Below, piece after piece: positions 1 through 5,045 of a stretch of 7,040 bases of DNA. The position numbers and the translations under genes are program-made. Below the pieces are notes generated by a model. The model searched no databases. It was not told the origin of the DNA and was given only the letters and a program-made list of their open reading frames with translations. This DNA is from JAADHY01 sp964428935 (lineage in GTDB: Bacteria; Planctomycetota; Planctomycetia; Planctomycetales; Planctomycetaceae): contig CAYSAG010000275.1 in assembly GCA_964428935.1 (NCBI GenBank), forward strand, positions 1 through 7,040, in the 5' to 3' direction. Numbering within the stretch: position 1 is the first letter of the stretch; the number at the start of each line of letters is the position of its first letter.

Positions 1-501
1 CAATGGGCTATTGGCGCCGACCAGACCATGCCAGTCGAGTACGAGCCGCAGGAGGACAAAATCGTTTGCCGTTACGCCAACGGCGTGAAACTGATTCTGG
101 ACTTTCTCAAGACACCCTTCGGTGACCGCGGGCCAAAGTTCATTACGAAATTGGGCACCTGCCCGGTCCGGTTCGTTGGTGACGAAGGTTGGGTGGAGAC
201 GGGCGACAACGGAGGCATCGTCGTCGAGCCGGCTTCCCTGCAGCGAGAGCTGCCCAATTACAAGAAGGTTCGCGGGCTCGACGTGTCGGCTCACGCTCGG
301 AACTTCTTCGACTGTGTGAAAACAGGGCGGCAACCGGTTTGCAACCCCGAGGTCATGCGTCATTCGCACATTGCTACCCACGCCGCGGCACTAGCGTGGG
401 TTCTGAACCGCAAGCTCAAGCTCGACCCGGCGAAAGTCGAATTCGACGACTCGGAGGCGAACACGCTCCGCTCGCGGCCGGCCCGCGATCCGTGGAGCTA
501 G
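1..501 (+). CDS. Gfo/Idh/MocA-family oxidoreductase, C-terminal part (5' truncated by window edge)
   Basis: The frame is open from base 1 (Q-W-A-I-G-A-D...) to the TAG at 499-501, giving 166 residues. The ATG at 28 lies inside the domain and is not taken as the start. Visible features match the C-terminal alpha/beta domain of planctomycete Gfo/Idh/MocA proteins: QWAIGAD followed by PVEYEP, a GWVETG strand, the helix segment ARNFFDCVKTGRQPVCNPEV, the helix HSHIATHAAALAWVLNRKLKLDP, and the tail ARDPW. Family members are usually 350-450 residues, so more than half, including the N-terminal NAD(P)-binding Rossmann fold, lies left of the window. Such enzymes are NAD(P)-dependent dehydrogenases, often acting on sugars or inositols. 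Whether this one is cytoplasmic or exported cannot be seen, because the N-terminus is missing. The substrate is unknown. The sulfatase gene starts 174 bases downstream on the same strand. Confidence 0.86.
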   Translation, partial: QWAIGADQTMPVEYEPQEDKIVCRYANGVKLILDFLKTPFGDRGPKFITKLGTCPVRFVGDEGWVETGDNGGIVVEPASLQRELPNYKKVRGLDVSAHARNFFDCVKTGRQPVCNPEVMRHSHIATHAAALAWVLNRKLKLDPAKVEFDDSEANTLRSRPARDPWS

Positions 502-502
502 A

Positions 503-519
503 CGACGCTGTTGGCGTCG
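503..519 (+). terminator. Short GC hairpin just after the oxidoreductase stop
   Basis: CGACGC at 503-508 pairs perfectly with GCGTCG at 514-519 around a 5-base loop. It begins two bases after the stop codon. No T-tract follows, so it is not a canonical intrinsic terminator. It could slow polymerase or protect the transcript's 3' end. The location is suggestive, but short GC stems are common by chance in DNA this rich in GC. Confidence 0.3.
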
Positions 520-662
520 CGGCAACGGCGTGCCCGGGGACGGTTGGCGAGCGCCCTGGCACGACGGGCTGAGGAACGTGTGTCGCTACGGGTGGCCGAG
601 TCATGCCGAGTCGGCACAGTATGAGTTCTGGCTTCTGTTGCTTGGCTACTCGGGAAAGAGAC

Positions 663-669
663 GAGGAGA
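663..669 (+). promoter_or_regulatory. Ribosome binding site of the sulfatase gene
   Basis: GAGGAGA lies six bases before the ATG at 676. It supports this start even though it gives a long polar N-terminal region before the hydrophobic core of the signal peptide. Confidence 0.6.
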
Positions 670-675
670 CGTGAC

Positions 676-2148
676 ATGCGCGACCGACGAAAGAGCACCG
701 AAAGTGCGAACCAGCCTGGTCGGGGCCGACGACTGGCTCGGGCCTGTGTTCGCTTCGTGGTGGCTGCTGCAGCCGCGTTGGGCCTTTGCAGTGCCGTCCG
801 AGCGGACGCTCGTCCGAATGTGTTGTTCATCGGAGTCGACGACCTCCGGCCGGAGATGAGTTGCTACGGCGTGCCGGGAATGGTGACGCCGAATTTCGAC
901 CGGCTTGCGCGGATGGGCGTGCGGTTCGACCGAGCGTACTGCAACATTGCGGTTTGTGGTGCGTCGCGAGCGAGCATCATGAAGGGCATTCGGCCGACGC
1001 CGACCCGGTTCACGTCTTACAAGACGTGGGCCATGAAAGACGCTCCCGACGTGCCGTCGTTGCCTTTGGTCTTCAAGCAGCACGGGTACTACACCGTCAG
1101 CAACGGCAAGGTCTACCACCACCGGACCGACGACCCGAAAGCGTGGAGTGAGCCACCGTGGCGTCCCGAGACGCCCAGCATTTGGTGGGCCTTGGAGGAA
1201 AACCGCAAGTTGGCGACGGGCTTTCGTCAGCGCGGCCCAGCGTACGAAGCGGCCGACCGACCAGACGAAATCTACCCGGACCACCAGATTTGCAACAAAA
1301 CCCTCTCGGACCTACGGCGTCTTGCGGCGCAGCACCAGCCGTTTTTCCTGGCGTGTGGGTTCTACCGTCCGCATTTGCCTTTTGTTGTGCCGAAGGCCTA
1401 CTGGGACCTGTACCCCGAGGACCAAGTCCGATTGCCGGACAACATGTTCTTCCCGCGCGACTTACCCCGAGTTTTCAACTACACGTGGGGTGAGATGCGG
1501 GCGTACCACGGCATTCCGAAAAAAGGACCGGTCTCGGAGGAAACCGCTCGACAGCTCATTCGGGGCTACCACGCGTGCGTCAGTTTCATCGATCGACAGA
1601 TTGGACGACTGCTGGACGAAGTGGAGCGGCTCGGGCTCGCCCAGAACACAATCATCGTTTTGTGGGGCGACCACGGCTGGCAACTGGGCGAGCACGGCTT
1701 TTGGTGCAAGCACACGAACTTCGAGGTCGCCACGCGCGTGCCGCTGATCATTGTCGCTCCAGGCGTCGACGGAAACCGCGTGTGCCACCGGCTGGTCGAG
1801 TACATCGACATCTACCCCACGCTTTGCGACCTGGCGGGGCTTCCATTGCCGGATCACTTGCAAGGCAAGAGTCTCCGTCCGCTGCTGACCAACGTCGATG
1901 CCCAGCACAAGGACGCCGTGTTCACTCGATTCGGCGGCGGCGACGCCGTGCGGACCTCGCGGTACCGGTACATGGAAATGCGAGCCAAAGGAGGACTCGG
2001 CCCGCTGCAGGGCGTCGGCATGTTCGACTTGCAGCGAGACCCGCAAGAAAACCAGAACGTGGCCCAGAAGCCAGCCTACGAGGATGTACGCGAGCAGCTT
2101 CAGACGATCCTCCGCAAGATGCTCGCCGAACTGGGTTCCTCCCCGTGA
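676..2148 (+). CDS. Exported sulfatase, iduronate-2-sulfatase-like
   Basis: A complete 490-residue arylsulfatase-superfamily enzyme that hydrolyses sulfate esters, probably on a sulfated sugar, outside the cytoplasm. Residues 1-27 are basic and polar, a hydrophobic core spans about 27-40, and VRADA gives a likely signal peptidase site near residue 43 or 45. The active site is intact and follows the spacing of human iduronate-2-sulfatase: metal ligands D55 and D56 (GVDDLRP), the formylglycine cysteine C94 in C-G-A-S-R (94-98), K145 and H148 (NGKVYHH), H233 (YRPHLPF), D332 and H333 (WGDHG), and K345 (CKHTNFE). C94 needs a formylglycine-generating enzyme encoded elsewhere. Alanine replaces the usual proline of C-x-P-S-R, a known variant. 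A typical planctomycete detail is RPTPTRF after the motif. The C-terminal subdomain (about 385-490) is present, including the MFDLQRDPQENQNVA segment. The fold and chemistry are secure; the natural substrate is inferred only. Confidence 0.95.
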   Translation: MRDRRKSTESANQPGRGRRLARACVRFVVAAAAALGLCSAVRADARPNVLFIGVDDLRPEMSCYGVPGMVTPNFDRLARMGVRFDRAYCNIAVCGASRASIMKGIRPTPTRFTSYKTWAMKDAPDVPSLPLVFKQHGYYTVSNGKVYHHRTDDPKAWSEPPWRPETPSIWWALEENRKLATGFRQRGPAYEAADRPDEIYPDHQICNKTLSDLRRLAAQHQPFFLACGFYRPHLPFVVPKAYWDLYPEDQVRLPDNMFFPRDLPRVFNYTWGEMRAYHGIPKKGPVSEETARQLIRGYHACVSFIDRQIGRLLDEVERLGLAQNTIIVLWGDHGWQLGEHGFWCKHTNFEVATRVPLIIVAPGVDGNRVCHRLVEYIDIYPTLCDLAGLPLPDHLQGKSLRPLLTNVDAQHKDAVFTRFGGGDAVRTSRYRYMEMRAKGGLGPLQGVGMFDLQRDPQENQNVAQKPAYEDVREQLQTILRKMLAELGSSP

Positions 2149-2179
2149 GAGGTCGGGTGCTGGAGCGGCGTGTGCGCGT

Positions 2180-2199
2180 TGGTCGGTTCGGGCCGACCA
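2180..2199 (+). terminator. Hairpin downstream of the sulfatase gene, no T-tract
   Basis: TGGTCGG at 2180-2186 pairs with CCGACCA at 2193-2199 around the loop TTCGGG. This is a perfect 7-bp stem starting 32 bases after the sulfatase stop. No run of T follows, so it is at best a non-canonical terminator or a transcript-stabilising structure. Confidence 0.35.
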
Positions 2200-2536
2200 G
2201 GTGCGCTCAATGGGAACGCCCGGGGACGGTAGCGCCTCGGGTGCCGAAGCGGCGTCCCCTGAAAAAGACGCTCTCGCTGGCGCCTCGCTTCGGTGTGCCG
2301 CTGTGCTTGGAGCGACGACCCATTACCCGTCACCGGTCGCGGCCACCAGCACTAGCGGGCAGGAAGGCATTGTCGCCCGCGAGTTTCGGTCTTGTCTGCC
2401 TGCAGCAGAAAGGCGGTTGTGGCTCGCAGCACGGTTGTCAGGCGGGCGAACAGCGCGGTAAGTTCGTTCTCGCGGCCGTCGGTGTAACCGAACGGTCGTG
2501 GTCTGACGGGAAGTTTGTTTTTGGCGACAGCCCAGT

Positions 2537-2544
2537 GGAGGAGA
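2537..2544 (+). promoter_or_regulatory. Ribosome binding site of the DUF1080 gene
   Basis: GGAGGAGA lies seven bases before the ATG at 2552. It is a near-ideal Shine-Dalgarno sequence and fixes this start, which is followed directly by a clean signal peptide. Confidence 0.75.
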
Positions 2545-2551
2545 CACAGCG

Positions 2552-3562
2552 ATGAGAACCAAGGTCGTGTTTGGAGCGGTTGTGTTGCTGTCGGTTGCCG
2601 TCTTGGCGGCCCCGCCCGCTCAACGAAAACGGCGAGCTCACCGGCACCGCGGAAAAACGAAAATCGCTTACCTCACTGCTCAGGACGGCGGAATCGATTT
2701 CCAGATTCAAGGCGAGTACGAAGGCACGGTCGGTGACGACGCGGTGGGTTTTCAGGTCATTGCCTTGGGCGACGGACAGTTCCGTCTGGTGGCGTACCCT
2801 GGCGGTCTGCCGGGAGCCGGCTGGAACGGGCAGAGGCGGTACACGGCCGACGGCAAGCTTCGGGGCCAAACGGCTCACTTCGAAAGCGACCAGGGTCGGG
2901 CCGACATTCGGGACGGCGTGCTGACCGGTGTGGCTTACACGGACGACGGTGAGCGTCCCATTCGAGCCAAGAAGGTAGAGCGGCGGTCGCCGACGTTGGG
3001 CGCCAAGCCGCCGGCCGGGGCCGTGGTTTTGTTCGACGGCACGAACGTCGACGCGTGGGTCGACGGCCGAATTGTCGAAGGCAACTTGCTGGACGTCGGC
3101 ACTCGGACCAAGCGGAAGTTTGGCGCGATTCACTTGCACTTGGAGTTCCGCACGCCCTTCATGCCGTACGCTCGCGGACAGGCTCGCGGCAACAGCGGCG
3201 TCTACGTGGCTGGTCAGTACGAGGTGCAGGTGTTGGATTCGTTCGGGCTGAGCGGCGAGAGCAACGAGTGTGGCGGCATTTACAAGGTGGCCAAACCGTT
3301 GGTCAACATGTGCCTGCCGCCACTGTCGTGGCAGACCTACGACATCGACTTCACGCCCGCCAAATTCGACGAGAACGGAAAGAAGGTCGCCAACGCGGTC
3401 ATTACGGTCAAACACAACGGCGTCGTGATTCACGACCGACTGGAATTGCCGCACCCGACGCCGGGCGGCGTGCAGAACGACGAAAAGCCCGGTCCGCTGT
3501 TTCTACAAAACCACGGTGACCCGGTCCGCTACCGCAACATTTGGATTGTCCCGAAGGACTGA
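2552..3562 (+). CDS. Exported two-domain DUF1080 protein (3-keto-disaccharide hydrolase family)
   Basis: A complete 336-residue protein. Residues 1-20 form a signal peptide (basic start, core VVFGAVVLLSVAVLAA). A strongly basic tract, roughly 24-37, follows. Residues about 38-150 form a small N-terminal domain seen in planctomycete relatives (TAQDGGIDFQIQGEYEG, then FRLVAYPGGLPGAGW), of unknown role. Residues about 157-334 are the DUF1080 jelly-roll domain (Pfam PF06439), with LFDGTNVDAW at its start, FGAIHLHLEFRTPFMPYARG, GNSGVY at 213-218, YEVQVLDSFGLSG, NECGGIYKVAKPLVNMCLPP, WQTYDIDFTPAKFDENGKKV, and RYRNIWIVP at its end. The domain has about the usual length. Family members bind or hydrolyse sugars, and some cleave 3-keto-glycosides made by Gfo/Idh/MocA-type oxidation, which fits the partial oxidoreductase upstream. 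The fold assignment is firm; catalysis by this protein is inferred from the family. Confidence 0.93.
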   Translation: MRTKVVFGAVVLLSVAVLAAPPAQRKRRAHRHRGKTKIAYLTAQDGGIDFQIQGEYEGTVGDDAVGFQVIALGDGQFRLVAYPGGLPGAGWNGQRRYTADGKLRGQTAHFESDQGRADIRDGVLTGVAYTDDGERPIRAKKVERRSPTLGAKPPAGAVVLFDGTNVDAWVDGRIVEGNLLDVGTRTKRKFGAIHLHLEFRTPFMPYARGQARGNSGVYVAGQYEVQVLDSFGLSGESNECGGIYKVAKPLVNMCLPPLSWQTYDIDFTPAKFDENGKKVANAVITVKHNGVVIHDRLELPHPTPGGVQNDEKPGPLFLQNHGDPVRYRNIWIVPKD

Positions 3563-3567
3563 GAGTG

Positions 3568-3586
3568 GCTGTCCCAGCTTGACAGC
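3568..3586 (+). terminator. Hairpin just after the DUF1080 stop, no T-tract
   Basis: GCTGTC at 3568-3573 pairs perfectly with GACAGC at 3581-3586 around a 7-base loop, beginning six bases after the stop codon at 3560-3562. There is no following T-run, so it is a candidate terminator or 3'-end stabiliser only. Confidence 0.35.
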
Positions 3587-3784
3587 GCCGGGCCCCTCGT
3601 CGTCGTCGCGTCTCTGCTCGAGCCAGCCAAACGGGGCGTGCGGTTGAGCGTCCTCCACCGGGACGCGCAGCTAGACCCGCCGGGGGCGTTGGCGTCCATG
3701 AGGAAGCCTTCGTCAAGGTCGGAAGCGGGCCGGCGCGCGCCGGTGGCGGTCGGCTCGAGCTCGTCTGCCCGGCACCGAGGACGT

Positions 3785-3811
3785 CGACCGCGGCCGTTCG
3801 GCCCGCGGTCG
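3785..3811. terminator. Strong GC hairpin between convergent genes, possible bidirectional terminator
   Basis: CGACCGCGGCC at 3785-3795 pairs with GGCC at 3800-3803 and GCGGTCG at 3805-3811. The loop is GTTC and one C (3804) is bulged, so 11 bp form in total. It lies 68 bases past the methyltransferase stop, read on the minus strand, and over 200 bases past the DUF1080 stop. No T-tract follows on either strand. The position between convergent genes is the main reason to call it a terminator. Confidence 0.4.
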
Positions 3812-3878
3812 CGCCGCTGCACCCTCGGTGCGCGGCACTGCCGGTCGCTTCGCGCGCCGGTAACCAACGGCCTGCGTC

Positions 3879-4535
3879 TTACCGCAGCTTGTAAATGATG
3901 GCCATTCCGTCGTGTTTGAGCTCGGACGCTCGTACCGTCACCATGAGGTAACGTGGGTCTTTCTCGATTGCCTCCAGGAAGTCCCGCATTTGGTTGCGGA
4001 AGCGGATGACGTTGTCGGCCACAATCACCGCTCCCGGAACCAGCTTTGGTTCAATCGCCCGGAAGTACTTCAAGTAGTCGCGCTTGACGGCGTCGATGAA
4101 CACGAAGTCGAATTGGCCTTCCAACTTGGGCAGGACTTCCAGCGCGTCGCCCTGGATCACGGTGACGGTCTTGTCCAGCTTGACCTTTCTCAGATTCTCC
4201 CGGGCCTGCTCGACCATTCTTGGGCTAATGTCAATGGTAATCAGTTCGCCGCCGTTTCGTTCAAAGCCCCACCCCATGTGAATGGCTCCGTAGCCGGTGG
4301 CGGTTCCCACCTCCACGCCCCGCTTGGCGTGACTGGCTTCGACCAGGATTCGGAGCAATTGGGCGTCTTCGGGCGTCGTGTTGATTGGCAGCCGCGGAAA
4401 GCTTCGAATGAACTCTTCCCGCAGTTTGGTCAGTTCGTCTGTGTCTTTCTGCTGAGCCCTCACGAAGCCCGTCGGCCAAACCACCACCGCCGACACCACG
4501 AACAGACACGTCGCCAGCCGGTGCAAGCGTCTCAT
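3879..4535 (-). CDS. Exported class I SAM-dependent O-methyltransferase (COMT/CCoAOMT-like)
   Basis: A complete 218-residue protein that would transfer methyl from S-adenosylmethionine to a hydroxyl acceptor. The start ATG (4535-4533) follows a strong AGGAGG site. Residues 1-27 look like a signal peptide: basic MRRLHR, core LFVVSAVVV, and FVRA-QQ as cleavage site. A helical region (31-70) leads into the Rossmann-fold methyltransferase. Motif I is V74-E-V-G-T-A-T-G-Y82, the ribose-binding acid is at ITID102, and the adenine-region acid is in QGD130. The metal ligands and catalytic base of catechol O-methyltransferases appear conserved as D148 and K151 (IDAVKRDY) and D174-N175 (VADNVI). The length matches the family (about 210-230). 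It is convergent with the DUF1080 gene and divergent from the DUF11 gene. The acceptor is unknown. The export signal is odd for a SAM enzyme, and an uncleaved membrane anchor is the alternative. Confidence 0.92.
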   Translation of the reverse strand: MRRLHRLATCLFVVSAVVVWPTGFVRAQQKDTDELTKLREEFIRSFPRLPINTTPEDAQLLRILVEASHAKRGVEVGTATGYGAIHMGWGFERNGGELITIDISPRMVEQARENLRKVKLDKTVTVIQGDALEVLPKLEGQFDFVFIDAVKRDYLKYFRAIEPKLVPGAVIVADNVIRFRNQMRDFLEAIEKDPRYLMVTVRASELKHDGMAIIYKLR

Positions 4536-4542
4536 TGGTTCT

Positions 4543-4548
4543 CCTCCT
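4543..4548 (-). promoter_or_regulatory. Ribosome binding site of the methyltransferase gene
   Basis: Read on the minus strand, AAAGGAGGAGA (4550-4540) contains the perfect AGGAGG core seven bases before the ATG. This fixes the start at 4535 and so places the signal peptide in the protein. Confidence 0.8.
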
Positions 4549-4653
4549 TTCTGGTGTGTTGGTTGAGGAACGGCAAAGTCTAGGGTGGGAGCGTGGGTTT
4601 CGCTTCTTGAGGTGAGGGAGCGGACGCGGGCCGAGCCGCGAGGTGCGGTTCAG

Positions 4654-4671
4654 CCGTCGTCCCCACGACGG
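4654..4671. repeat. Perfect 7-bp inverted repeat with CCCC/GGGG loop
   Basis: CCGTCGT at 4654-4660 and ACGACGG at 4665-4671 are perfect complements around CCCC. If the methyltransferase transcript begins upstream of this point, the hairpin would sit in its leader about 120 bases before the start codon. No T-run follows it on either strand. Its role is unknown. Confidence 0.45.
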
Positions 4672-4763
4672 TGCCAGTGTACCGAGACGACAGCGGCTTC
4701 GCTAACCGAAGGCGTTTTTGCTCGTCAAAGGCAGGCGACGCCCGGCTTGGGCGGGCTCGGCAC

Positions 4764-4800
4764 GCAAAATTTACGTAACCGGAAAATTTTGCTTAACCGG
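4764..4800. promoter_or_regulatory. AT-rich island with overlapping inverted and tandem repeats, possible promoter or operator
   Basis: GCAAAATTT at 4764-4772 is a perfect 9-base inverted match to AAATTTTGC at 4784-4792, with an 11-base spacer. The same stretch is an imperfect tandem pair: AAAATTTACGTAACCGG at 4766-4782 and AAAATTTTGCTTAACCGG at 4783-4800. TTACGTAA at 4771-4778 is an 8-base palindrome. The base composition is very unlike the surrounding GC-rich DNA. A binding site for a dimeric regulator or a promoter element is plausible, but no named consensus is matched well. Confidence 0.4.
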
Positions 4801-4823
4801 AACAGCCGCTACGACCGATACAC

Positions 4824-4853
4824 AAAAAAGCCCCCTGCGGTTGCCGCGGCGGC
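4824..4853 (-). terminator. Intrinsic-terminator-like hairpin reading on the minus strand
   Basis: Read on the minus strand, GCCGCCGCGG (4853-4844), loop CAA, then CCGCAGGGGGC (4840-4830) fold into ten paired positions with one G-G mismatch and one bulged A. Six T follow at once (4829-4824). This is the only hairpin in the window with a proper T-tract. No minus-strand gene is visible upstream of it, so what it would terminate is unclear. Confidence 0.5.
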
Positions 4854-5031
4854 GTGCGCAACGCGGCCGCTTGCCTCGACCGTCGGCGGCGACTTCAGCC
4901 GTCCCCGTTGAGAGGACGTCTGTGAGAGAGGCGTCCCGCCGGGAACCACCCTGCCTGCTACGGACCGCTGTCGCTCGTGGACCGGGTTGGGTCCAGGAAA
5001 GCTGCCAGTTTCTTTTGAGTGAGTGGCCAGG

Positions 5032-5037
5032 AAGGAG
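5032..5037 (+). promoter_or_regulatory. Ribosome binding site of the DUF11-repeat gene
   Basis: AAGGAG lies eight bases before the ATG at 5046. It decides the start of a reading frame that is not closed in this window. Confidence 0.75.
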
Positions 5038-5045
5038 TTGTCGTC

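Larger units (their letters stand above)
2149..2551. other. 403-base spacer between sulfatase and DUF1080 genes, no convincing gene
   Basis: No recognisable protein family, tRNA or CRISPR is visible. One forward frame continues across it from inside the sulfatase gene, but its translation is Arg/Pro/Gly-rich with no domain character. The spacer holds a hairpin at 2180-2199 and nested inverted repeats at 2244-2293: CCGAAGCG at 2244-2251 against CGCTTCGG at 2286-2293, and GCGTC at 2252-2256 against GACGC at 2267-2271. Its last bases carry the ribosome binding site of the next gene. It is long enough for a promoter, but I cannot identify a convincing -35/-10 pair. Confidence 0.6.
3563..3878. other. 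316-base convergent spacer, GC-rich and hairpin-rich, no gene seen
   Basis: It lies between two genes whose 3' ends face each other. Reading frames crossing it are Arg/Ala-rich with no family resemblance. It contains a hairpin just after the DUF1080 stop (3568-3586), a perfect 14-base palindrome at 3730-3743 (CCGGCGCGCGCCGG), and a strong hairpin at 3785-3811. A second copy of CGCGCGCCGGT occurs at 3851-3861, matching 3734-3744. The likely job is to end transcription from both sides. Confidence 0.6.
4536..5045. other. 510-base divergent spacer with regulatory-looking structure, no gene seen
   Basis: It separates the starts of the minus-strand methyltransferase and the plus-strand DUF11 gene, so it should hold both promoters. 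I cannot point to a convincing -35/-10 pair for either. It contains a ribosome binding site at each end, a perfect hairpin at 4654-4671, an AT-rich repeat island at 4764-4800, and a minus-strand terminator-like hairpin at 4824-4853. Frames across it have no protein-like character. Confidence 0.6.

Noticed and set aside
595..612. Direct repeat GCCGAGTC at 595-602 and 605-612
   Set aside because: Only two copies, short and with no further structure. Likely chance in a GC-rich spacer.
676..810. Twin-arginine (Tat) export signal in the sulfatase
   Set aside because: Arg pairs are present in the long N-region, but the residues after them do not fit the S/T-R-R-x-F-L-K consensus, so only a general signal peptide is claimed.
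646..1284. A 212-codon minus-strand frame opposite the sulfatase start
   Set aside because: It is antisense to the catalytic region of a well-conserved enzyme and has no protein family character.
1575..2555. A 326-codon plus-strand frame spanning the sulfatase 3' half and the following spacer
   Set aside because: It overlaps the sulfatase active-site region out of frame, is Arg/Pro/Gly-rich and has no recognisable fold. Openness is expected from high GC.
2438..3454. A 338-codon open frame on the minus strand opposite the DUF1080 gene
   Set aside because: It is the antisense shadow of a GC-rich gene. Its translation shows no domain, and the plus-strand frame has a signal peptide, ribosome binding site and clear family motifs.
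4500..4535. Lipoprotein signal at Cys10 of the methyltransferase
   Set aside because: The cysteine precedes the hydrophobic core and has Thr at the -1 position, so it does not fit a lipobox.
4799..4823. Possible ECF-sigma promoter starting at GGAAC (4799-4803)
   Set aside because: The -35-like word is present, but there is no matching -10 element at the right distance, and the DUF11 start is over 200 bases away.
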